64,000 bases of DNA, taken from positions 1,984,001-2,048,000 of the forward strand of contig NC_069095.1 of assembly GCF_947172395.1 (NCBI RefSeq), given 5' to 3'. The position numbers were made by a program, and so were the translations under genes. Below are positions 30,289 to 41,071 of the stretch, one piece after another. The notes beneath the pieces are model-generated. The model was not told where the DNA came from. It saw only the letters and a program-made list of their open reading frames with translations, and made no database searches. This stretch comes from Bicyclus anynana (lineage: Eukaryota; Arthropoda; Insecta; Lepidoptera; Nymphalidae). Positions within the stretch are counted from its first letter, which is position 1; the number at the start of each line of letters is the position of its first letter.

Positions 30289-33200
30289 TCCTATATATGT
30301 ATAACATCGTCATTTGTTTTAGGTACTTAGTTAAATAAAAAAATAAAAAGTCGAACATATTTTTCGTTTTCGAACGTTTTCCTTTTGAGCAGTTATTTAA
30401 TTTTAAGATTTTTTTTGGATTTTAATTTCAAGGATAAGTATTTAATTGCAATTGAGTCTCTTAATATCTCTTTAATTTATCATTTATCACAGAAACATCT
30501 GAATAAGTACGTGAATAAAACTATAATCGTTTATTTATTTCTTATTACTCCAATGCAGTCATAGTAACGTCACATGAAAAATTAATTTACCCTTGAACTT
30601 TAACCGTGTTAGGTATTTCTTGTTGTCGTGGAACATCATATACTCGTACCTACCTATATCTAATTCTTACACATAAACCTAGTGTTTAATTCTTATTTAT
30701 GAGTCTAAAAAATACAACTACATTATCTAATACAAGTACTACGCCAATTTTACTACCGATATAATGTTAAGTTATTTAGATATTTTGTGGAATAATCGCC
30801 ACTTCTCTTTAGTAGTGAGAAGAGCTCGGTAGTACCTGCCTACCATGAATTAGGTACCTACCTTTTATAATTAGTACAAGGTATCTAGTACCAACAGAGA
30901 GATTGGATCAGAAGCAGAAGAGAAAAGGCTCTGTAAGGCGGGACGATAGCAGCCGTTTGCATAATTAAATAAAAATAGTAGGTAATCGTACCTACCTATA
31001 ATTCCAAGCACATCAGAGATATTTACAAGGTAAGCAAGCCTTAACTTGCATTGTTTTCCGCATTTTCACAATGTGATTGCCCTCAAACAAAAATAAAATT
31101 AATTAAGTACTTACCTACCTAACTTGAATAAAAAAAGTACCTATCAAGACAGACAGCTCTACCAGTCAATTTTTATACCAATGCATTTCCCTATTTCAGT
31201 CATACGACGTTTTATAATACATTATACTTAGTTACCTATCTAACAGTAGGGTTTCTTATACTGATACGAGTTAGTAAAAGTATTTTTATGTTACAATTTT
31301 CTTTAATCATAAGTTAGAAAAAAACATAAATTATCTCTAAATGCATGGACGTCTTAGCCTGTCTTAGCGGAATAGAAGTTTGCCTTATCCTGCATCATGC
31401 ATCAGGCAATCATTTATTCAATAGGTAATTATTATGTGCATTCGCGTATTTAGTACTTATTAGTGGTATTAATACTTGCGCTCAGAATCAAAGATTTTAT
31501 ACTATAGATGTGATACTAGCGCGTCCGAGGCGGACAAAAGTGGCTATTTGTATCAATTTCATTTAGTCGCATTGTAAACTACGAAAGTTATTCAAACAAA
31601 TATTATGTAGGTACCTAAATATTGTCTACAATGTCCAGTTATGTCGTGTGTACAAGAAATGTAAAAACTATAAGTATTAAAGTATGAGTACATAAATATA
31701 TTATGTAAATAAACACAAAATTGCGCATGCACTCAGTCTTATTATATCTACTGTGACTCAGTGGAGTAGCTCAATTCGGATCACTTTTGCGGTGATTTTT
31801 TTGTAGGCACATAACATGTCTAATAGTAGAAAATCTTTCCTCAGAGTTTTCAATAGTTTAATCTGAGAACATAATTTATGTAAAATTTAGTTTCTCTTAC
31901 GAATACCCTATTCGCTATTACTAGAAAGTAACTAGTCAGGCATTATGTTTTTAGATAAGTAGGTATGTAAGTACTAACTTTCAGGATATCCTGTGAGGTT
32001 GAATGAAACACTCGTCGATCCACTTATGACTTCTATACTCTCAGCTAACACCAGCGTAACTGCATGGGATGTCGGTAATCGGATTGGATAGAACGACACA
32101 ATAGATGAATAGACAATTCTGTGCAACTATGAAGGTCCCTAGATGCCCACACATGACATAAACGTATACAAAGTATACATAGATACCTGTTATACAAACA
32201 CGAGTAATGTGCGGTTTGTAATACAATCACACGTTCAGAACGTGAGCCAGTGTCCACTGTGTAGGCACTTGAGTAGGTATACCTACCTATTACGTCACGC
32301 AGGCACAGTAGATATAACAAGCAGTATAATAACTCGGCCGTATTTTTGAAATAAATACCTACAGCCGCGCGCTCCGTAAACATGTGATAGGGCTGCCCGC
32401 CTCCAGCATTTTAATTACATTTGCCAACTTTGTGTTTCCATTTAGTTATGTGATTGTAAATATACTTTTTTTTAAGTAAACAAATAAAATACTTAGTAAA
32501 CAGTAGTAAAATAGGAAGTGATCAATAAAATTATAAGCGTGTTGTTTTTTGATTGGTAGATTTAAATAAGGCTGATACTAATCATTGATCTTGAAGGACC
32601 TACATATATTTATTTTGGTGATGCCATCTAGGTATTACCACCACACTAGGTGACCAAATAATAAAAAATCGGTCAAACGCGTGTCAGGCCACGCGCAGTG
32701 TAGGGTTCCGTAGATTATGTTAGCACTTTAATCCCTTATGTAATGCACAAAAATACCGATAACGATACCCCCACACTATAGAATAGACGATAAAAAATTG
32801 ATCCTGACTTGGCATGTAGGGAAGGAACTACAAAAAACAAATTGAGATTGACGCTAGTAGTTTGATAAAAAAATCTGGATAGGTATATTAATATCAGCTG
32901 GCTCTTTACTCTTTTTATTCAAATACATTAAAGTATGAGCAACACAATAATGTTGTTAAATTCAAACAACTTCTTTACTTAACTTCTTTATTACATTAAA
33001 ATACAGGTATACAAAACATACATGTCATAAGATTTAAATCTATGTATTACATAATAATCAAAGAAAACAACCTAAATGAAGAAGTTAATAAATAATTATT
33101 TAATATTTATTACCGTTTACGTCATTTACCTATTTACACAATTTTATCACTTAAGCATTTATTAATATATATATTTTTTAAATTATGCCTTTAGAATACA

Positions 33201-33571
33201 AAATATTAATCAAACTTTATAGAAATAATAACTTTTTTCCTAGTCGTCATAATTAAAAAATCCAATACACTGCGTTCGTCACCGCGGCACAGTCGCAACG
33301 GTCTTCACCCTACGATCACCCCACGTACGAGGTGCGTAGGTATAGCTCGCGTTTCGACCTTTAGTATGAAGTCAACCTACTGTTATACTGTGACGCAGGT
33401 TTCTGATAAGGATATAGGATATCTTATATATTTCTGATAGATATATATAGTTATAGGATTGAAATAAAAAATAAGAAACGGTAAGTAGGTACCTTAGATT
33501 AATAATGTATTATGTGGTAGGTACCTACTTACTTATTTAAGGTTTTATTACATAATGACTTTTATTGAACA

Positions 33572-33740
33572 CTAGCGGACGCCCGCGACTTCGTCCGCGT
33601 GAAACTCGATGTAAACTTCCATCTATCCCTGCTCTACCCTACACCTACCCCTACCCTAACCCTTAACTTTTTTTCTGCCATAAGAACCTCCTGTTCTGAC
33701 ACATCATTTTTATTATTAAACATTTTATAGGTACCCATTT
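33572..33740 (-). mobile_element. Helitron-like 3' end
   Basis: On minus: CACGCGGACGAAGTCGCGGG then CGTCCGCTAG before T, a 7-bp hairpin plus CTAG. Adjacent minisatellite CCCTACCCTAA. Same terminus as 13288. Confidence 0.6.
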
Positions 33741-33742
33741 TT

Positions 33743-34035
33743 TTTAACCGACTTTCAAAAAGGAGGAAATTTTACGTTCGGCTGTATGTAATTTTTTTAT
33801 GTACCTATGTCCAGCGTTATTTCCGTCATTTGTGGACCGATTTTGAATATTCTTTTTTTGATTGAAGGGTTTTCTTCCAGGGTAGTCTCATGTTTTCATG
33901 TCAGGATCTGTGTCGAGCCGGTTACTGAAAGAACCTCATCAATCTTGTTCTTTAAACGGGTTGGCACCGTGTTCAAACTGATCAGAAGGTAGCACGTATT
34001 TTTTGTGTTGGAAGTCGGTTGAATTTTTTTTTATT
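33743..34035 (+). repeat. Short AACCGACTTC-family element
   Basis: Left end AACCGACTTTCAAAAAGGAG; TGTCCAGCGTTATTTCCGTC; right end GATCAGAAGGTAGCAC then GAAGTCGGTTGAATTTTTTT. It lacks the 130-bp satellite, so the satellite is an expansion within some copies and not part of the basic element. Confidence 0.7.
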
Positions 34036-34382
34036 TTTACCAATTCTGTCAGAAATCCGCATGACGTAATGTCCAATATAGTTTTTTTTTCTTTATTCTT
34101 TCCCGTATGGAAAAGGCAAAGGTATTATACCGTACAGCCATGTCTTAAGTATTTTGTCCAGTATAGTTTGTTTCTTCAATTTGTGACATTGACATTATAT
34201 GTCACAAACGCAATGACAATACAATAGTACCTACATTATGATATAAGTGCGGAAAGTTGAAAATAACAGCCGAGGCGATATTGCCAAGCTCGAGCTGAAG
34301 GCGAGAGCTTTAAGGAAGCAGAGGCTGTAATTACCAAAGCGCACGTATGTTAATGTTTATATAATGTATATGTCGTATAATT

Positions 34383-34581
34383 CTCGGCAAACATCTTGAA
34401 CAATCCAAAAACATGCGCAGAAGTCGATTTGTCGGTCTCTTTGGTGGAGCGAAGGGAACGCAGGGGAATACAGCACGCGCGCCTGCTATTGGTAAATCAG
34501 TCCGCCTTGTCCATTGTTTTAAAGTGTACCTGCGCGAACTGTCCCCCACTTCGCCGGTTTTTGTCCATGATGTTTGCCGAG
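34383..34581. mobile_element. GC-rich short inverted-terminal element
   Basis: Ends CTCGGCAAACATC and GATGTTTGCCGAG are perfect 13-bp inverted repeats around a GC-rich core (GCACGCGCGCCTGCTATTGG, TTCGCCGG) unlike its AT-rich surroundings. Likely a MITE; class and target repeat unclear. Confidence 0.6.
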
Positions 34582-35234
34582 CGCTGTACCTATAATATGG
34601 ACTTAGCATATTTTACATCATTGACATACCTATTGAGTCCATCCATGTTTATGTTGTATGTGTACCTACTACCTACCATTTAGGTAAAAAATAGTTTCGA
34701 TGTTTCGCATAGCTATGCTAGGTACTTACGTATCTAGCATACCTATGTGAACGTGAACCGTTTTTATTGTATAAACAATAACATAGGACATAGGTAGGTA
34801 CGTAGGTATCATTAGGACTAGTAGGTAAGTGCCAGTATAAGGCTTAGACCATAGCCATATTAATTCATACCACCAACCATTCAACCATCATAGTTCAACT
34901 CCCTATACAATTAATTTACTCTTTGGTTCAATTCAAGGGACTCGAGGAGTGACAAGAAATGAGATTTCAATCTTAAGAAGACGCGTTAAAATACCGTCGC
35001 ATTATTACAGAGAATGACATTTTATAGTATTACATAATTGCTCTCAGATGTCTATTGTCTACCAGTCTCGCTGGGTAGAGTTGACGCCTCCCGAAAAAGC
35101 CAGTTTCCGAAAAGGCCATATACTTACTCTACTCTTTGTTTGGTACTCACCATAGACCACATCCATACGCTGCGGCTGGGTATACCTTTATACCTACGAG
35201 TACGAGTATTTAATATAACGAGCCACTTTGCTTA

Positions 35235-35870
35235 GCGTTTGAGTACTATGAGAAAGCCTTCGATTCAGTGGAAACCTGGGCCGCGCTGGCTCTGGATTGT
35301 GATTCCGCTATTTTATCCTCATCGATGAAATACTCTCCTGTACCAAGCTTTATTCGAATTTTAACTTTATTTCTATGCGATGCCAAAATTATAATGTCAC
35401 TATCAACGAAGTTTCTATGGAAACCAACGATGTTACAGCGCTGTAACTTTACAGAATGCGGGGTCTGAGGTCTTTGCAGAAATGCCGAATCGACTACAGG
35501 TACATCCAATTGTTGAAGTGTTTGTACGAAACCGCACTATGTCAATTGTCAGTCCGTATAGAGCAACGGACTATGAGATGAGGGTGGAGTGCGGCAGGGA
35601 GATGAGATCTTCCCGAAGCTATTTACAGCTGCATTGGACAACGTTTTTAAGCTTCTGGACTGGAACGTGTTTGGCATCAGCATAAATGGCGAGTTAATCA
35701 CTCAGATTTGCCGACTATGTAGTCATTATGGTAGAGGTCCTGGGAGTATATATAGGTATTCTTTGGCAGAGACTCTGGATGATCTACCATGCTCATAAGA
35801 CCTCAGCACAGTTTCTCAACTTGTGGGCCTAAAAATAAGCATGTGTATGACGAAGATCATGTAATGTTCA
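35235..35870 (+). mobile_element. RTE-like LINE reverse-transcriptase relic, itself interrupted
   Basis: Broken frames read YEKAFDSVETWAAL, then CRIDYRYIQLLKCLYETALC, RVECGREM, FPKLFTAALDNVFKLLDWN, ISINGELITQICRL, DLSTVSQLVGLKISM: reverse-transcriptase blocks in order. About 180 bases at 35293-35470 between the first two blocks look like a separate insertion (TTCTATGGAAACCAACGATG). Non-functional. Confidence 0.75.
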
Positions 35871-35899
35871 TGTATCGCTCCGTTCCACCCATTTTTGTT

Positions 35900-35959
35900 A
35901 TGGTTGAGTTGAAAGTTTACATCGAGTCTCACGCGGACGAAGTCGCGGGCGTGCGCTAG
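35900..35959 (+). mobile_element. Helitron-like 3' end fragment
   Basis: CACGCGGACGAAGTCGCGGG then CGTGCGCTAG before T: the same hairpin terminus with one stem mismatch. Confidence 0.5.
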
Positions 35960-36286
35960 TATAGCTATATTTATTACAATAATGAATATATGTATGTAGG
36001 TATGGATTTTTATTTTACAACATAAATATTTGCTCTTATTATTTATATTTACACAGGAATAGGTATAGATATCCTACATAATTTAAACTTCTAAATATTT
36101 GTTCATGATCATCATGATTTTAGTGTAAAAATATTCCAAAGTGAAGTATGAAAAATTAATTAAAAAGTACCTAACTTTTTAATTAATTTTAACTTTTAAA
36201 TCAATTTAGGTACTGGTACCGAATCGTAGATCTATGACACAGTAGATATAACAAGTTATACTGTGTCTATGATTTTTACTGTAAGG

Positions 36287-36860
36287 CACAGATTAAAGAA
36301 TAATAATATTGGCAGATAGAGCGCACGGAACACGACGGTGTCGTAGCCGCTCCAAATAAAAAATTCAAAAACGTATACATTCTCGAGACACTAAGCGTCA
36401 CATTAGTAACTTTCAATATTATTAAAGAAAAAAATGGCGATGGATTGTACATCGATTCTACAGATAAAAAAATCTATAGACACAGAATAAAAATCATATA
36501 GAATGAGTCTTTACAAGCAGCGTGATGAAGCCGGTGAAACCCATAAGAAAACTTACGTCACGCTTGACATCCGCTTATACAAACTTTTTTCATGATTTGC
36601 ATTTCAAAATTTAACACTAACTTACATAAATTAATATAATGATCACTAATTTCCAATAAAAAAATACTCCCATCTTATTTCTTTAGTTTTGTGAAAAGTT
36701 TTTGAAATATTTAAAAACATAAGTTATTGACGCGACGCTTCGTGTCGTACTGACTAGAGAATATATTCGTTTTTGAATTATACATATTACATCTGGAGCG
36801 GCTACGACACCATCGTGTTTCGTACGCTCTATCTGCCTATCTCTTATTGATTAATCTGTG
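36287..36860. mobile_element. MITE with long terminal inverted repeats
   Basis: Left end CACAGATTAAAG..., with GGCAGATAGAGCGCACGGAA and ACGGTGTCGTAGCCGCTCCA; right end TGGAGCGGCTACGACACCAT... to TTAATCTGTG. Arms of about 85-95 bp. No coding. Located about 0.4 kb before the possible first exon of the SLC6 gene. Confidence 0.8.
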
Positions 36861-37199
36861 CGGTGTAGGTAGAGCTCTGCACAAAAGATGGCGTTAAGCA
36901 GAGATGGCAACTGATGACTCTATCTCTATACCCTTTATTCAATGTACTCTATGGTCGCTGTCATTTTTTTTGACGTCTGTGATTCCATTCTCGGAAATAA
37001 CTGTCAAAGTCAAACATCAAACATGTCATTTCCCTAATTTCATTTCTATCAAATTGCTGTGATATTGATTTTATCTGATAATCGTTTATATCTGCTTACA
37101 AATAATTTAATTTTGAATTAAAATAATTTTATGAATTACCTATCTATTTCTTAAGAATATAACATGTGTCTAATAAATAAGAAAATACCACTTAATTGT

Positions 37200-37334
37200 T
37201 TTCTAATCTGTGTGATGTGTTCAAGTAAACGCTAAAAACACAAGAAGCTGGGTAGTGGAGGCGTTGAATCTTACCTGTAATGACTTGATGATGGTCTAAA
37301 TCTAAAGCTGTTTGCAGGAGTACATGTGTAACTG
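37200..37334 (+). promoter_or_regulatory. Possible non-coding first exon of the SLC6 gene
   Basis: A strong donor CTG/GTAAGTGCAG follows 37334, and the SLC6 coding exon begins at an acceptor (41022-41024), so a 5' exon must exist. This is the best-looking candidate, but transcription cannot be shown. It contains ATGs not in frame with the protein. Confidence 0.25.
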
Positions 37335-38042
37335 GTAAGTGCAGTTAATGATATTATCAGTAAGTACCATACAACTGATATGTTGATATTGACATTCAGC
37401 TACCATGAAACTTATTTAAATACTTGAACAATACCATGTGTAATTATATGATAAGATTATTTCTAATTACTGAAAGATGCTGTATATGATAACAATAGTA
37501 CTAAAGGTTCTTGAGTACTCAGCACACTAATGTTTTTGTCAATCAAGTTTGAGTCCTGGTGACTCATTTGTTGAAAGTTTTCACATCAGTTGTCTAACTG
37601 TTAAATGAAATCTCTTTCTAATTTTTCTTTTATTATTTTAATATCTATTTTAATATAACATTTAAATTGTACAAATTTTTAACATGAACAATACAAACAT
37701 CCAAATTGTAGTTGTGTAATGAAATTAAAGCAATATATTTTGTAAAATTAATTAAATAAACATAAATTAATAATGTATAAATCAGATAAAATATGAGTGA
37801 TTAAAAATACTAGAAGAATTATTATTTTAAAAAGTGGACAAAAACATATTACTTACTTATTGCCAATTGGGAGTTTGAAAATCTTTAAACTGATACTAGA
37901 TACCTACAACAACAGAATGATGTATAATAATAATTTAAAGCTAATTAATTTAATGTAATATAGTTTGACAAGTTTCTCATGGATTTTAGAGTTTTAAGAA
38001 GTTAAACTGATAAAAGGACTACACCAGTAAATAAGTAATAAA

Positions 38043-38617
38043 TCATCATTCATCATTATCAACCCATATTCGGCTCACTGCTGAGCTTGAGTCTCTCTCA
38101 GAATGAGAGGGGTTACGCATTACGCTGATCTAATGTAAATTGGCAGACTTCAAACACCTAGAAAATTTAAACTAAAACGAAAATGTGAGGTATGCAGGTT
38201 TCCTTGTGATTTTCCTTCACCGTTTGAGATATGTGATATTTAATTTCTTAAAATGCACATAACTTAGGATGTGAATTATTTGTATGTATGTTTATTACTA
38301 ATATTATGGTTATTTTTGTTTTACACCACCTGCTGATGTCCTTAAGTTTTCCTAAACCGAAGGTTGCCTGGAAGATATTGGTACTTAGCGATAATGGCTG
38401 CCTTTCGTATACATAACATATATAAGTGAAATAAAAACATATTATGAAGAGATGCTGATCTCTTCATAATATGTTTTTATTTCACTTGTATTTGTCTTTG
38501 TGGTGTGCAAATAAAGAATATCTATCTATCTATCTATAACTGAAAAGTTGGAGGTGCATGCCCCCACCCTCAGAATCGAAGGCAGAGGTCTTATCCACTG
38601 GCCTATCACAGCTCTTA
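38043..38617 (-). mobile_element. SINE, TGATAGCTCAGTGG family, split by a LINE end
   Basis: Minus-strand SINE at 38043-38266 and 38538-38617, interrupted between AATGCACATAAC and TGAAAAGTTGG. The inserted block (about 38267-38537) includes GAAGGTTGCCTGGAAGATA, TAGCGATAATGGCTGCCTTT, AATAAAGAATATCTATC, a LINE 3' end, flanked by a short ATAAC(T) duplication. Confidence 0.75.
38424..38487. repeat. Perfect 30-bp inverted repeat with 4-base loop
   Basis: Arms 38424-38453 and 38458-38487 around GCTG, within the LINE end that splits the SINE. Predicted very strong hairpin. Confidence 0.88.
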
Positions 38618-38663
38618 AATATATGAGATCACCATAATTTTAATCATAATCAGCCCATTTTAC

Positions 38664-38822
38664 ATCATGAGGAAACCTGCATACCAGAGATTTTTCTTAA
38701 ATCTCTGCGTGAGTGAAGTCTGCCAATCAGCGGGCCAGCGTGGTGGACTATTGGCCTAACCATTCTCATTCTGAGAGGAGACTCGAGCTCAACAGTGATT
38801 CGAATATGGGTTGATAATGATA
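38664..38822 (+). mobile_element. SINE, TGATAGCTCAGTGG family, 3' half
   Basis: Begins ATGAGGAAACCTGCATACCA and runs to GAATATGGGTTGATAATGAT; head missing. Opposite in orientation to the split copy just before it. Confidence 0.7.
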
Positions 38823-38884
38823 AAGTTTGTTTGTCTGCTTGGTTGAACACGCTAATCTCAGGAAGTACTGGTCACATTTTTAAA

Positions 38885-38997
38885 ATTATTTCAGTGTTAT
38901 ATAGCCCATTTATCCATGAAGGTTACAGGCTATATATAATCCCCGTATTCCTACGGGAACGGGAACTACGCGGGTGAAGCCGCGCGGCGTCAGCTAG
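38885..38997 (+). mobile_element. Helitron-like 3' end, GCCGCGCGGC type
   Basis: CCCGTATTCCTACGGGAACG, then GTGAAGCCGCGCGGCGTCAG and CTAG before T. Hairpin GCCGC/GCGGC near the terminus. Relative at 6076 on the other strand. Confidence 0.55.
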
Positions 38998-39870
38998 TTA
39001 AATAATAACAAAACATTTATACTATTTCACAATTAACTATGTTTTGATTGGGTACAACAGTTTTTTTAGAACTTAGTATTATGAACAGAGTCATAAACAT
39101 TAAATTATTTACAGTAATCTAATGGAAGATTTTGGGAAGGTATATAATATGTGACTCATTTGAGCTTAGTTAAACTTACTGGTGGGTTTAAATTTGCCAA
39201 AGATTCCATAAATAATTAATTGTCAAAACTGTGAATCATAAATTAATAAATAATTGAATCATACTTTAAAGTCTTATCACATTCCGGTCAGTGTAACAAG
39301 ATTTGCACAGTTATTTACATCGTTAAGTTGGCTATACTCGTCAGTTCTGGGTGAATGTATATCTGGTACAAATTTTTGTACTACAGTTATTTGGGTATGT
39401 TATTTAATTTTATGTTTTTCTGATGTTATAAATTAATTTAATTTATTTCATGTTTTTGTTAATTACAACTTGAAAATTTCATTGATATCTATAATGGTAA
39501 AATTGCAATTGAGTTTTGTTGACCTTCACTAAAATACATCAAATCCAAATGAATAAATCGCTTGAAGCGATTTTAAAAATAAAATTAAAACCATACAACC
39601 TCACGAACTTTACCTCATTACAATATTACTATAGACAGTATATTTATTTAAATGTGCATTTTAAAATAGTTAGTAAATTAATAGATAAAAATTTTAATTA
39701 ATTTCTGCTTTTGTTGCATTATTATCAAGTTTGATTCGACAAACCTGTATTATTACATCATGCAATTATTAAATAATAGATAAAGTGTGGGAGATAAATT
39801 TATCGAATACAGTTTTTGCTACCTCCAATTACAGATTAGATTGTATTTTAGTTAATTATTATGTTTGAAA

Positions 39871-40060
39871 CTAGCGGACGCCCGCCATTTTGTCCTTGTG
39901 AAACTCAATATTTCACAAATTCCGAGGGAAGCGTGGATTTTTCAGCGAAAAGCAGTCTATATGTTGCTTAACAACATCCTCTATCGTCTAGTAAAAGTCC
40001 CATTAAAATTGGTTCAGCCATTCCAGAGATTAGCCCGGACAAAAAGGCAGGCCAACAAAT
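39871..40060 (-). mobile_element. Helitron-like 3' end
   Basis: Minus-strand terminus GGGCGTCCGCTAG before T, with the typical neighbouring phrases AAAGTCCCATTAAAATTGGT and TTCCAGAGATTAGCC. Degenerate hairpin. Confidence 0.5.
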
Positions 40061-41039
40061 AATTTATAAAAAAATCTTTTGTGTTTTAGTATTGTGTAAC
40101 TGTAAGTACTTAAGAAAATAGTCAAATCACAAACAGACAATTTATTTTTATTTATATGCACATATTTACATAATACTAAAATCCAAATACGCTCTTTTAA
40201 AATTTTCATCAGTCTGTATGTCTGTCTATTTGTACAGACTAATCTCTAGAACGTCTTAACCAATTTTAATGGGACTTTCACTTCAAGATAGAAGAGGTTA
40301 TTTGGCGACATAAATTTATTATCGGAAAATACACGATTTTGGAAAACTGTGGGTTTTGATAAACTTAATTTCACCCGGACAAAGTCGCGAGTATACGTAG
40401 TACTTAAAATATTTGGGTTGCTAACACCAAACATAATTAAGTAACATTAGTTTACTGTTATTTTACAACTGTTGTCTTGCATAATAAAAGATGTGTAATT
40501 TGTATATTAAAATTTGGTACAATACATTACACCTTTTGTTATGTAACTATGGCTTATTTTTGGGTGTTTAAAACTTCTTTGTGCCCATGCTTTCACTTGA
40601 CAAAGGCCATTGTGTTTTTCAAAACATGTTGACGACAAAAAAACTTGATGCGTGAAAGATTAAAACATCTTAATGTATTATCTATGCGGCCTTTACAAAT
40701 ATACTGAGCAATGAGCATACAAGTATATGAATCATTTTAGCTAGCAAACATTGTGAACTGTGTAGGCTAGACTTTGCGATGTAGTGTTAAAATCTCCCTG
40801 TGTTTCATGCAAGGTACTTGGTAATTAGACTCATTAGCTCGGAGTCTGTTTACATTTGAATATTCATTGAGTTTTCATACTCCGTTCGTGATGTATAAGC
40901 TGTGGAAAATCGTGTCGCCTAAATATTGTAGGTTTTTGTTGATTTAGGAAGTCTTAATTGGTTGAGTTTACCGACTTAGTTGTATACTTAGTAGGGTATT
41001 AATAAAAAGGTTAATTTGTTGCAGGGTTTACACAGAAGC

Positions 41040-41069
41040 ATGCAGGGTACGACTTAGGCTATGCGATAA
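41040..41069 (+). promoter_or_regulatory. Two minimal upstream ORFs in the SLC6 leader
   Basis: ATGCAGGGTACGACTTAG (41040-41057) and ATGCGATAA (41061-41069) lie just upstream of the chosen start at 41072. Both are out of the main frame and end 14 and 2 bases before it, so they could dampen translation through leaky scanning or reinitiation. Confidence 0.5.
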
Positions 41070-41071
41070 AA

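Larger units (their letters stand above)
28680..37000. other. Intergenic region without a supportable gene
   Basis: Mostly AT-rich DNA with inserted repeats listed separately (29167, 29500, 33572, 33743, 34383, 35235, 35905, 36287). Frames at 32041-32383 and elsewhere show no family motif, no flanking splice signals and low complexity, so none is called. Confidence 0.6.

Noticed and set aside
32041..32383. 112-codon minus and overlapping frames in the intergenic region
   Set aside because: Tyr/Cys/Leu-rich translation without family features, splice sites or compositional signal.
36287..36860. Regulatory palindrome upstream of the SLC6 gene
   Set aside because: The long terminal arms and insert size fit a MITE better; no promoter element can be shown.
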